Source: Actinomadura fibrosa (GTDB lineage: Bacteria > Actinomycetota > Actinomycetes > Streptosporangiales > Streptosporangiaceae). From it: a stretch of DNA of 64,000 nucleotides. The DNA is taken from contig NZ_CAACUY010000009.1 of assembly GCF_900659615.1 (NCBI RefSeq), forward strand, positions 47,501-111,500, written 5' to 3'. How positions within the stretch are numbered: the first letter of the stretch is position 1; each line of letters opens with the position of its first letter. Both the position numbers and the translations under genes were made by a program. Shown piece by piece: positions 15,838 to 23,652 of this stretch. The notes under the pieces were generated by a model. The model had not been told where the DNA came from. It made no database searches and worked only from the letters and a program-made list of their open reading frames with translations.

Positions 15838-16414
15838 CTCACTGTCCTCCTTGCCCGGCACCCGGCCGCCCGTCGCGCTCTTCGACTCCATGACCGGGCC
15901 GGCTTACATGCCCGCCGCCGGGCCCGCGGCGACGGCCTCGGGACGGCCGGCACAGGGCGGGGAACTGGTCCTGCATGAACGGGGCTCCTTCGGGGTGAGG
16001 CCCGGCCGGGACAGGCCTGGGCGCGGGCGACGGAGGTCGTCCTGACTCAGTGCGCCACAGGTCTGACCGTGCGAGTGACCATGAATGCCGAAGCGGAACG
16101 AAGCGGAAGGACGTGAGCGGGCCTGGACCGGACCACAGCAGGTGGCGGGGACGACCAGCGCACCGCCGCCCTCACTCGGGACGAGCGGTTCCGCATCGTC
16201 TCGTTCTCTTCCACTTCGTTCCGTTCAAGGACGCCCAGACCATGGCGTATGACCTGAACTGGCCCTTCACGGGAAACGGAACGAAGCGGAACACTTCGGA
16301 AGCGTGTTCACGTCCATGCGCATCGTCCTGGCGGTGCAGGATGTGATTTATGCCTGCGATGCACTTCTTCGCATGGCTTAGCCGGTGTGACCGCACATGT
16401 GAAAGCAACCGACC
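15838..16414. other. 577-bp divergent intergenic region with repeats
   Basis: No convincing gene is seen between the sigma-factor gene and the Sel1-like gene. It contains three copies of a 15-bp motif (separate entry) and the inverted repeat GAACAC/GTGTTC at 16289-16294 and 16304-16309. The stretch nearest the Sel1-like gene is lower in GC than the surroundings, which suits promoter DNA. Confidence 0.6.
16094..16291. repeat. Three copies of CGGAACGAAGYGGAA
   Basis: The 15-bp sequence CGGAACGAAGCGGAA occurs at 16094-16108 and 16277-16291 on the plus strand, and CGGAACGAAGTGGAA at 16209-16223 on the minus strand. The last two form an inverted pair 53 bp apart. The copies are identical but for one position and lie in non-coding DNA between divergent genes, as expected for regulator binding sites or a structured leader. 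Confidence 0.75.
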
Positions 16415-17788
16415 ATGGCCGATGAGGCAGCTTCTTCCCGGTATGACTGCGTTCCACGACACACGTCCCTCATCCAGAACCTGAATGATTTTCTCGTTTT
16501 CTGCGGGAAGCCGAGCCTCGGCGACATCAAGCGGATCTCCAAACAGCTGGCCGCCCGCTACGGCCCGCGCTACGCCACCGTGGACGAGCTGCCGACCGCC
16601 ACCGTGAGCGCGGTCCTCGCGGGCAAGCGCAAGAGGCCGCCCAAGCAGGCGTGGCTGGTGGCGTTCGTCCTGTCCTGCGAGTGGTACGCCTGGACGGAGG
16701 GCGCCGCGCTGACCGAATGGGCCGACGGCGCCCGGCGGACCGGTCCCCCGGACCCGGAGAAGGTCCTGGCCTGCTGGATCGAGGAGCACCAGGCCGTCCA
16801 GTACGAGGCGGTACGGCACCCGGCGGCACCGCACGACGCGGTGCGGGAGCGGCGCCACCGCACCGTGCGGCCGGTCGCCTCCCCGGCCGATCCGGTAGCC
16901 GCGGTGCCGGTGTCCGGCCAGGCCGAGCCCCCTGCCGACCGTCCGCCCGCCCTCGTCTCCCGGCAGCCGCCCCCGGTGCAGCGGCCGCTGCCGCCTCCGC
17001 CGTCCGGGGACGGCGCGGTGACGCCGTCCTACGGCTCGTTCTCGGGGCACTCGGGCACCACGGCGATGCGGGAGGCGATCGGCGCCGCCCGCCCGGGCCA
17101 GGTGGCCGGGCCGCCGATGGACGCGTCGCAGCGGCGCATCCGCCAGGCGTTCGGCGTGCTCGGCCTCCAGCTCTACGACCGGGCCGAGGAGGGCCACGTC
17201 GAGGCGGCCTTCCGGCTGGGCGCCCTCCTGTGCGCCGACCTGTCGACCACCGAGGGGCGCTTCTACCTGGAGAAGACCAAGGACCGGCGGCATTCGCGCG
17301 CGGCGGCGCTGTGCCGTATCCGGGAGCCCGAGCGGCTGCGGCAGCGCGCCTTGCGGACCGTGTACGCGTTCGCCCGCGCCGCCCATACCGACAACGAGGT
17401 GCAGACCGCCGTGTCCTACTGCGCGGTGGCGGCCCGCAACGACCACGCCGACGCGGCGCACATGCTCGCCACCCTGCTCACGGCGCTCAACCAGCCGGAG
17501 CTCGCCGACCGCTACCTCCGGCACGCCGCCGCGCTCGGTCACAGCGCCGCACGCGACCACGTGGGTCCTGACGGCACCATCCTCCACTGGTCGGACGAGC
17601 GGGCCCAGCAGGAATCGATCAGGCTGCTGGCGCGCATCGCCCCCGAGCCGCGCTTCGACAGCGCGAACGCCACCCAGCCGATCGACATGGCCGCCCTCTT
17701 CGCCAAGATGAAGGCCGACGAACTCGCCGAAGCCGTCCAGCGGACGCTGACCGTCCCTCCGAAGTCTCCGGCCCGAGTGAGCGGCTGA
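16415..17788 (+). CDS. HTH domain plus Sel1/TPR-like repeat protein
   Basis: A 457-residue soluble protein of unknown function. Residues about 15-100 form an XRE-like module common in actinomycetes (SLGDIKRISKQL, LPTATVSAVLAGKRKRPPK, WLVAFVLSCEWYAW). A Pro-rich linker (about 150-200) precedes a helical repeat region with Sel1-like units: YDRAEEGHVEAAFRLGALL, FARAAHTDNEVQTAVSYCA, ARNDHADAAHMLATLL and YLRHAAALGHSAARDHV. This layout suggests a DNA- or protein-binding regulator with a scaffold domain. It is divergent from the membrane-anchored sigma-like gene and may act with it. Confidence 0.7.
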   Translation: MADEAASSRYDCVPRHTSLIQNLNDFLVFCGKPSLGDIKRISKQLAARYGPRYATVDELPTATVSAVLAGKRKRPPKQAWLVAFVLSCEWYAWTEGAALTEWADGARRTGPPDPEKVLACWIEEHQAVQYEAVRHPAAPHDAVRERRHRTVRPVASPADPVAAVPVSGQAEPPADRPPALVSRQPPPVQRPLPPPPSGDGAVTPSYGSFSGHSGTTAMREAIGAARPGQVAGPPMDASQRRIRQAFGVLGLQLYDRAEEGHVEAAFRLGALLCADLSTTEGRFYLEKTKDRRHSRAAALCRIREPERLRQRALRTVYAFARAAHTDNEVQTAVSYCAVAARNDHADAAHMLATLLTALNQPELADRYLRHAAALGHSAARDHVGPDGTILHWSDERAQQESIRLLARIAPEPRFDSANATQPIDMAALFAKMKADELAEAVQRTLTVPPKSPARVSG

Positions 17789-17819
17789 TCAGGCGCCGTC
17801 GGGCCGGCGCCCCGGCGTG

Positions 17820-20159
17820 TCAGTGTGTGGGTTCTAGTTCTAGTTCCAGTTGCTCGTGCGCCGGGGCGGGTGGGGGCGGTGGGGTGGGGCGGGGGCGGCC
17901 GGGCCACCACCAGTTGGCGTGGCCGAGGAGGCTCATCAGGGCCGGGACGAGGACGAGGCGGACGATCGTGGCGTCCACGGCGACGGCGACGGCGAGGCCG
18001 AGGGCCATCATCTTCACCGTCGGGTCGGGCTGCGGCACGAAGCTCGCGAACACGAAGATCATGATGAGCGCGGCCGAGGTGATCAGGCGGGCGGTGGCGC
18101 CGATGCCGATGACGACGCTCTCGTGCGGGTCGCCCGTGCGCTCGTACTCCTCCTTGATCCGGGAGAGGAGGAAGACCTCGTAGTCCATGGACAGGCCGAA
18201 GATCAGCGCGAACATGAACAGCGGGACGAAGGACATGATCGGGATGGCCTGGTCGACGCCGAGCAGCCGGATGCCCCAGCCCCACTGGAACACGGCCGTG
18301 ACGACGCCGAACGAGGCGCCGATCGACAGCAGGTTCATCAGCGCGGCCTTCACCGGGACGACGATCGACCGGAACGCGACGATCAGCAGGAGCAGCGCGA
18401 CGCCGACGACGGCGATGACGACGGTGAGCATCCGGTCCCCGACCGTGTCGGCGAGGTCGATGATGGCCGGGTTCTCGCCGCCGAGGTAGATCTCGGCGCC
18501 CGGGTGCGCCTTCCGCACCGCCGGGATCTCGGTGCCGCGGAGCCGGTGGACGAGGTCCGTCGTCGCCTGGACGTGCGGCGCGTCGCGCGGGATGACCTGC
18601 AACGTCGCTGTCGTCCCGGTCACGGCGGGTTCGGCCACGTAGGCGATCCCGGGCACCTCGGAGATCCGCTGCCGGAGCTCCTGGGCGATGAGCGTCGCGG
18701 TCCTGTCGGGCTTCTTGGTGAGGTCGGGCGCGCCCTTGACGGTGGTCTGCGCGGGCGTGGTGGGGCGGGGCGCCTGCGGTCCGGTGAGGCCGCCGAGTCC
18801 CTGCGGGCCCTTGACGACGGGCGCGCCGTCCTTGCTGGCCTTGGGTTTCGGGGTGGGCGGGGCCTTGACGCGCTTCACCGGGCCCGGGACCTTCGCCACG
18901 ATGACGAACGGGCTGTAGTGCCCGGCGCCGAACTCGCGGGCCACGATGTCGTAGGCCTGCCGCGACTCCATCTTCGGGGAGGACGTGCTGTCGGACATCA
19001 CGCCGAAGCGCAGGCTGAGCGTCGGGACGGCCATGGCCAGCAGGACGAGCGTCGCGGCGACCGCGTACGGCCAGGCGTGCCGGTCGACGTGCCGGCCCCA
19101 GGCCGTCCAGCGCTCGGAGGCGCGGTCCGGGCGGACGCGGGGCAGCCGGTACCGGTCGATGCGGTCGCCGAGGGCGCCGAGGACGGCGGGCAGCAGGGTC
19201 AGCGCGGCCGCCACCATGATCGCGACGGCGAGGGCGGCGGCCAGCCCGATCCGTCCGATGAAGGTGATGCCGGACAGGAACAGGCCGCAGATCGCGAAGA
19301 CGACCGTCCCGCCCGCGAAGACGACGGCGTGCCCGGAGTGCGCCATCGCGTGGCCGACGGCCGTCTCGACGTCGTCGCCCGCCGCGAGCTGCTGCCGGTA
19401 CCGGGTCACGACGAACAGGGCGTAGTCGATGCCCGCGCCGATGCCGAGCATCGCGGCGATCATCGGGGCGGTCGGATGCACCTCGCCCAGCGACGCGGAG
19501 AAGTGGATCAGCGAGTAGGCGATGGCCATCCCGCACAGCGACACGAGGATCGGGATGCCGGCCGCGAGGTAGGAGCCGAAGGCCAGCAGCAGGACGAGCA
19601 GCGCGAGCATGATCCCGACGCCCTCCTGCGGCCCGCCCTTCGGCTGGTTGATGATCATCGCGGCGATGCCGCCGAACCGGACCTCCAGCCCGGCCTGCCG
19701 CGCGGGCTCGACGGCGTCGTTGAGGAGGTCGAGGTCGGCCTTGCCGACGTCGCCCATCGTCCCCTTGAAGTTGAGGCGGATGACGACCGCCTCGTGGTTC
19801 CGCATGCCGCCCATGCCCTGGACGTAGGGGTTCTCGGCGAACGCGACGCGGTCCAGCCGGGTGATGTTCTCGATCGACTGGCCGACGACCAGGGCGACCC
19901 GCCAGTCCCCCGGGCTCGCGTCGCGGGTGGCGTGGAAGACGACGGTGGCGGTCGGCCCGGTCTGGGCCGGGAAGTCCTGGCGCAGGGTGTCGATGGCGCG
20001 CTGGGTCTCGGTGCCCGGGAGCGTGCTCTGCTGGACGAACATCCCGCCGTGCGCGAAGCCGAGGACGCCGGCGCCGAGGATGGCGACGAGCCACAGCCCG
20101 AACACGGCACGCCGCCTGCGCACGCAGAAACGCCCCAGTGCGTCCAGAAATCGCGCCAT
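17820..20159 (-). CDS. MMPL/RND-family transporter
   Basis: A 779-residue RND-type transporter with two MMPL halves. TM1 is FGLWLVAILGAGVLGFA; each half has the GxxxDY signature, GIGAGIDYALFVVTRYR and GLSMDYEVFLLSRIKEEY, carrying the proton-relay Asp-Tyr pair. A Pro/Lys-rich insert (PPTPKPKASKDG) at about 455-510 lies in the second extracytoplasmic domain. The ATG at 20159 is the natural start. It is divergent from a TetR gene with TTGCA repeats between them, so expression is probably inducible. Substrate (lipid or drug) cannot be told. Confidence 0.93.
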   Translation of the reverse strand: MARFLDALGRFCVRRRRAVFGLWLVAILGAGVLGFAHGGMFVQQSTLPGTETQRAIDTLRQDFPAQTGPTATVVFHATRDASPGDWRVALVVGQSIENITRLDRVAFAENPYVQGMGGMRNHEAVVIRLNFKGTMGDVGKADLDLLNDAVEPARQAGLEVRFGGIAAMIINQPKGGPQEGVGIMLALLVLLLAFGSYLAAGIPILVSLCGMAIAYSLIHFSASLGEVHPTAPMIAAMLGIGAGIDYALFVVTRYRQQLAAGDDVETAVGHAMAHSGHAVVFAGGTVVFAICGLFLSGITFIGRIGLAAALAVAIMVAAALTLLPAVLGALGDRIDRYRLPRVRPDRASERWTAWGRHVDRHAWPYAVAATLVLLAMAVPTLSLRFGVMSDSTSSPKMESRQAYDIVAREFGAGHYSPFVIVAKVPGPVKRVKAPPTPKPKASKDGAPVVKGPQGLGGLTGPQAPRPTTPAQTTVKGAPDLTKKPDRTATLIAQELRQRISEVPGIAYVAEPAVTGTTATLQVIPRDAPHVQATTDLVHRLRGTEIPAVRKAHPGAEIYLGGENPAIIDLADTVGDRMLTVVIAVVGVALLLLIVAFRSIVVPVKAALMNLLSIGASFGVVTAVFQWGWGIRLLGVDQAIPIMSFVPLFMFALIFGLSMDYEVFLLSRIKEEYERTGDPHESVVIGIGATARLITSAALIMIFVFASFVPQPDPTVKMMALGLAVAVAVDATIVRLVLVPALMSLLGHANWWWPGRPRPTPPPPPAPAHEQLELELEPTH

Positions 20160-20189
20160 GGTCGCAGAGAAACACGTACGGGCTGATAT

Positions 20190-20211
20190 TTGCAATAGAT
20201 GCAAGTTTGCA
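20190..20211. promoter_or_regulatory. Overlapping TTGCA/TGCAA operators between MMPL and TetR genes
   Basis: TTGCAATAGATGCAA (20190-20204) and TGCAAGTTTGCA (20200-20211) are inverted repeats sharing one TGCAA half-site, located 21 bp before the TetR start and 31 bp before the MMPL start. They are the probable site of the TetR protein encoded at 20232. Confidence 0.7.
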
Positions 20212-20231
20212 GCCATGGTAACGTTCGTCAC

Positions 20232-20921
20232 ATGGGCGAGCCAGGGGCCGGCCGGGAGACCGGGCCTCGTGCGACGTCGGCGGGCCTGCGGGAGCGCAAG
20301 AAGCGGCGCACCCGGCGGGCGATCGCCGCCGCCGCGCTGCGCCTGTTCGCCGAGCGCGGCTACGAGGAGACGACGATCGCGGACATCGCCGCCGCCGCCG
20401 ACGTGTCCCCGCGGACGTTCTTCAGCTACTTCCCGAGCAAGGAGGACGTCGTCTTCGCCGAGGTCGACGACCGGCTCGCCGAGGTCGCCGAGCGGCTGCG
20501 CCGCACCCCCGGCGAGTCGCCGCTCGCCACGCTCCGGCGCAGCGTCGTGGACGTGCTGGAGGCGATCGTCACCGAGCACGGCGAGTACGGCGCCGTCCAG
20601 GTCGGGCTGATGCTGGAGCGGCCCGCCCTGCGCGCCCGCGCGCTCCAGCGGCTCACCGACACCCAGGACGCGATCGAGGTCCTGCTCCGCGACCTGTGCC
20701 CGGGCATCGGCGACATCGACGTCGTCGCGGCGGCGGGCATCGCGGTCGGCGGGATGCAGGCGGTGATCGTCCACTGCCGCCGCCACGGCTACGACCCGCA
20801 CTCCATGCGGACGGCCCTCGACCGCGCCGTGGACATCGTCGAGAACGGCCTCGTCTCCGTCGAGGCCCTGGCCCTGCCCTCTACGGCCGCGCCGGAGTGC
20901 CCGGGCGAACCGTCCCCCTAG
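20232..20921 (+). CDS. TetR-family transcriptional regulator
   Basis: A 229-residue TetR protein. ERKKRRTRRAIAAAALRLFAERG leads into TTIADIAAAADVSPRTFFSYF and PSKEDVVFAEVD, the HTH and helix 4 at about residues 42-72 (recognition part DVSPRTFFSYF). The TFFxYFxxKED form is typical of regulators of efflux genes. The ATG at 20232 is chosen over one at 20199 that lies in the operator region. It is divergent from the MMPL transporter and most likely represses it. Confidence 0.92.
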   Translation: MGEPGAGRETGPRATSAGLRERKKRRTRRAIAAAALRLFAERGYEETTIADIAAAADVSPRTFFSYFPSKEDVVFAEVDDRLAEVAERLRRTPGESPLATLRRSVVDVLEAIVTEHGEYGAVQVGLMLERPALRARALQRLTDTQDAIEVLLRDLCPGIGDIDVVAAAGIAVGGMQAVIVHCRRHGYDPHSMRTALDRAVDIVENGLVSVEALALPSTAAPECPGEPSP

Positions 20922-20923
20922 AC

Positions 20924-20967
20924 GCCGGGCACCGGCGAGCGGAGGCGCCCGCGACCCGGTGCCCGGC
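20924..20967. terminator. Bidirectional hairpin between convergent TetR and DUF2516 genes
   Basis: GCCGGGCACCGG (20924-20935) and CCGGTGCCCGGC (20956-20967) are perfect 12-bp arms with a 20-base loop, between two convergent stop codons (20921 and 21003). No clear U-tract follows, which is common in high-GC actinomycetes. Confidence 0.7.
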
Positions 20968-21002
20968 CCAGGGGCTTGATCTCAAGCCTGCGGATACCGC
21001 GG

Positions 21003-21362
21003 TCACCAGGGGCCGTAGGGGCCCGAGCTCGAACCGCGCCCGCCGCGCTTCTTGTACGGCGCCACCGCCGGGCGGACGTCGGCGAGGTACACCGCGGCGG
21101 CGATGAACGCGGCGACCGGCAGGATGCCGAGCAGCAGCCCGATCGGCCGGATGCCGAGCGCGAGCGGCGCGACCGCGTGCGCGGCGCCGAGCACCGCCGC
21201 CACGATCAGGATGATCATCCACAGCTTCTTGCTCTGCTTGCTCGCCGCCGCGTACGCGCCCTCCGGGACGGTCAGCGCGTCGAACAGCGCCCAGACCTCC
21301 ATGACGAACGCGATGATCAGGAGAAGCCAGAAGAAGTAGTCCAGCACATTGAAGTCGGCCAC
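21003..21362 (-). CDS. DUF2516-family membrane protein
   Basis: A 119-residue membrane protein. Hydrophobic segments are YFFWLLLIIAFVMEVWALFDAL, LWMIILIVAAVLGAAHA and IGLLLGILPVAAFIAAAVYLA (each shortened here to its core), followed by a basic, Gly/Ser/Pro tail ending GPYGPW. The pattern matches DUF2516, found next to HbhA-like and XRE genes across actinobacteria (Rv0476 in M. tuberculosis). The start is GTG at 21362 with AGGAGCG ten bases upstream. Function is unknown; position suggests a link to the cell-surface protein upstream. Confidence 0.8.
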   Translation of the reverse strand: MADFNVLDYFFWLLLIIAFVMEVWALFDALTVPEGAYAAASKQSKKLWMIILIVAAVLGAAHAVAPLALGIRPIGLLLGILPVAAFIAAAVYLADVRPAVAPYKKRGGRGSSSGPYGPW

Positions 21363-21503
21363 CGGCGATCAGCGCTCCTGCCTGTCTCGGACGGCGACCT
21401 CACGTCGCGCACACGGGCTCACCGTCCCAACCCTATGCCGCCTGTCCAGTCCGGATCGCGGACGCCACGTCGCCGCGGCCCGCCCCTGCCCAGAAGACGA
21501 GAA

Positions 21504-21532
21504 GGCCCGGCCGGGGGTTCCCCGGCCGGGCC
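21504..21532. terminator. Strong 13-bp stem hairpin after the HbhA-like gene
   Basis: GGCCCGGCCGGGG (21504-21516), loop GTT, CCCCGGCCGGGCC (21520-21532): a perfect 13-bp stem, 67 bp past the stop of the HbhA-like gene on the minus strand. It probably ends the XRE/HbhA-like transcript and separates it from the DUF2516 gene. Confidence 0.85.
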
Positions 21533-21598
21533 TTCGCGTACCGTCCGCGCCTCGGCGGCCGTCCGGGCGGGTGCCCGGGCCGCCGCTCGGCGCGCGGC

Positions 21599-22075
21599 TC
21601 AGGCGTCGGTCTTCCGCGCGGTGGTCCGCGGCTGCGCCGGCTTGCGCTGCGGCTGCGCGGTGCGGGACCGCGGCCCCGGCTTCGCGTCCGCCTCGGTGAT
21701 CTCGGCGACCTCGACGGCCTCGCGGTGCACGACCTTCTTGCCGCGCTCGGCGAGCTCGTCGATGAACTCGACCGTGCGGGTGCCGAAGTGGGTCACGTAG
21801 GCGACGGCGGCGCCGGGCAGGTCCTTGACCTCGACCCGGTCCTGCACCTTGGTGACGTTCTCGCGGACCTGCTCGCGGTAGCGGCCGACGGTCCCGCGGA
21901 CCTCGCCCTGGTACCGGTTCGCGGCCTCGCGGGCCCTGTCCTGGACCTTGTCGACCGTCTGGCGCGCCCGGGTCACCTGCTCGGGGACCTCACGGATCTT
22001 CTCCACCGCGAAGTCGCCGGCGCCGGCCACGGTGTAGACGGCCTTGTTCTCGCGGATCGTGCTGGCCAGCGTCAT
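21599..22075 (-). CDS. HbhA-like heparin-binding hemagglutinin homologue
   Basis: A 158-residue protein predicted to be mostly helical. An N-terminal segment (TIRENKAVYTVAGAGDFAVEK) is followed by amphipathic helices rich in charged residues (ARQTVDKVQDRAREAANRYQ, YREQVRENVTKVQDRV) and a basic, Pro/Ala/Lys/Arg C-terminus (QPQRKPAQPRTTARK). This is the plan of mycobacterial HbhA: coiled coil plus Lys/Pro/Ala-rich heparin-binding tail, though the tail is shorter. Its start overlaps the XRE stop by 4 bp, matching the Rv0474-Rv0475 order. Surface adhesion is known for HbhA only; here a cell-pole or lipid-related role is equally possible. Confidence 0.7.
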   Translation of the reverse strand: MTLASTIRENKAVYTVAGAGDFAVEKIREVPEQVTRARQTVDKVQDRAREAANRYQGEVRGTVGRYREQVRENVTKVQDRVEVKDLPGAAVAYVTHFGTRTVEFIDELAERGKKVVHREAVEVAEITEADAKPGPRSRTAQPQRKPAQPRTTARKTDA

Positions 22076-22494
22076 CCGACCTCTTCCTTTCCGTCCTGTG
22101 CGTACGTCTGGTGCGTCTCGTGCTCGGCGTGCCCGGCAGCGGGCACGCCGGTGGCTTCGTTCTCCTTGAGGAACGACGCGTAGATGTCGAGCAGTACCTG
22201 CTTCTGCCGTTCCGTGAGGACGAGGTCGGCGCGGACGGCGGCCTGCACGTCCGTGTCGGCCTCGCGCTCCTCCAGGATCCCGGCCTGCACGTACAGCGCC
22301 TCGGCGGAGATCCGCAGCCCCTTGGCGATCTGCTGCAGGATCTCGGCGCTCGGCTTGCGCAGCCCTCGCTCGATCTGGCTCAGATACGGGTTCGAGATGC
22401 CCGAGACGTCCGCGAGCTGGCGCAGCGAGATCTTCGCCCGCGTGCGCTGCTCCCGGATGTACTCCCCGATGGAGCCGACCTTGGAACTCGCCAT
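22072..22494 (-). CDS. XRE-family transcriptional regulator
   Basis: A 140-residue protein. The HTH lies at about residues 12-65: IGEYIREQRTRAKISLRQLA, DVSGISNPYLSQIERGLRKP and ILQQIAKGLRISAEALY. The C-terminal half is a helical domain of unknown ligand. The ATG at 22494 follows GGTGGAGAC; an ATG at 22512 is in frame but touches the palindrome. It overlaps the HbhA-like gene, and a 20-bp perfect palindrome lies 20 bp upstream, so it is probably autoregulatory. It corresponds in position to Rv0474. Confidence 0.92.
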   Translation of the reverse strand: MASSKVGSIGEYIREQRTRAKISLRQLADVSGISNPYLSQIERGLRKPSAEILQQIAKGLRISAEALYVQAGILEEREADTDVQAAVRADLVLTERQKQVLLDIYASFLKENEATGVPAAGHAEHETHQTYAQDGKEEVG

Positions 22495-22513
22495 GTCTCC
22501 ACCTTGCGTCATG

Positions 22514-22533
22514 GTGCTTGCAATTGCAAGCAC
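22514..22533. promoter_or_regulatory. 20-bp perfect palindrome upstream of XRE gene
   Basis: GTGCTTGCAATTGCAAGCAC is a perfect 20-bp palindrome ending 20 bp before the XRE start codon. Its symmetry and location fit a dimer operator for the XRE protein, controlling the XRE/HbhA-like pair. Confidence 0.8.
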
Positions 22534-22644
22534 GCTGGCTAGCACGTGGCCGTGATACCCCTCACAGCCGCGAACACCCACGTCACAGCCGTTGCCCCGC
22601 GTCCCCGCAGTCCCGTCCGCACCGCGTCGCGGCCGCTCCCGCCG

Positions 22645-23610
22645 CTAGCGGACCGACGCGCTCGACGCCGTCCAGGTGTTGCAGACCTCCAGGCGGCGCC
22701 CCTCGTACCCCCTGATCACCCAGCCCGCGTAGTTGCGGCCCGAGCCGTGGTCGCGCTGGTCGGGCGGGAGCCGCTCGTCCCCGCGCCCGCGCACGTCCAG
22801 CACCATCGCGACGTACTGCTCCCGCGTCATCGGCAGCGTCGCGCGCTCAGCGCCGAGGAACGCGCCGGCGAAGCACTGCGCCTGGAGCTCGATGCGGCGG
22901 CTGGCCTCCGTGCGGGCCGCGACGTCCGCCCGCTCCATCTCCTGGTGCCCGTACAGGAGGATCCCCGCGCGGTCCTGGACGTGGTGGCCGTACTCGTGCG
23001 CGATCACCCGGGCGAACACCGCGAAGTGCGACAGCGGCTCGCCGCCGGACGTCTGCACGATGTGCCGCAGCCCCACGTACATCGTGTTGTTGGCCGGGCA
23101 GTAGAACGCCGACGCGCCAGGGCTCGGGTAGGTGCCGCACGGGCTGCGCCCGGCCTCCTCCCAGAAGACGCGCTTCGGCGGGTCGAACCGCGCGTCGATC
23201 TTGCTGAACTGGCGGGTCCAGACCGTGTCGAGGCAGTCGCTCAGCACGTCCATGAACCGGCGCATGGACGCGGCGCCGTCCGAGATCGGAGGCAGCGCGC
23301 ACCGCACGGGCGTCAGCGCGCCCGTCCCGTAGAGCCTGTTCGCGGTCGCCGTCTCCCGCGACGCCGTGCCGCCGGACACCGCGCCCGCCCGCGGGCCGAT
23401 CCCGCCGTCGCCGAGGAGCGAGAACCCGAGGATCGCGAGGACGACCAGGGACGTCAGGCCGCCGACGACGCCGGCCACCGTCCCTCCGGCCGTGCGGCGC
23501 GGCGGCCGGCGCGGGGGGACGTACCCGTACCGCGGCGGACCGTAGGCAGGAGCGCCGTAGGGGGCGGCTGGCGGAGGTGCCGGGGGCGGCGGGGGGTAGT
23601 GACCTGCCAT
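22645..23610 (-). CDS. Putative neutral zinc metallopeptidase (YpfJ/PF04228-like)
   Basis: A 321-residue membrane-anchored protein. A Pro/Tyr-rich cytosolic head (residues 1-40) precedes one TM helix (about 43-67), then an extracytoplasmic domain. VIAHEYGHHVQDRAGIL near residue 204 is the HExxH zinc site, with RRIELQAQCFAGAFLG downstream supplying the third ligand Glu. AFYCPANNTMYV and MDVLSDCLDTVW are further family blocks. The role of this peptidase family is not established. It is divergent from the DUF2207 gene at 23653. Confidence 0.9.
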   Translation of the reverse strand: MAGHYPPPPPAPPPAAPYGAPAYGPPRYGYVPPRRPPRRTAGGTVAGVVGGLTSLVVLAILGFSLLGDGGIGPRAGAVSGGTASRETATANRLYGTGALTPVRCALPPISDGAASMRRFMDVLSDCLDTVWTRQFSKIDARFDPPKRVFWEEAGRSPCGTYPSPGASAFYCPANNTMYVGLRHIVQTSGGEPLSHFAVFARVIAHEYGHHVQDRAGILLYGHQEMERADVAARTEASRRIELQAQCFAGAFLGAERATLPMTREQYVAMVLDVRGRGDERLPPDQRDHGSGRNYAGWVIRGYEGRRLEVCNTWTASSASVR

Positions 23611-23652
23611 AGCGCAGAATCATCCCACGCGTTCCCGCTACCATTTGCCCCC

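Noticed and set aside
17850..20186. 778-codon plus-strand open frame opposite the MMPL gene
   Set aside because: Asp/Arg/Gly-rich shadow of a well-conserved RND transporter; no recognisable block.
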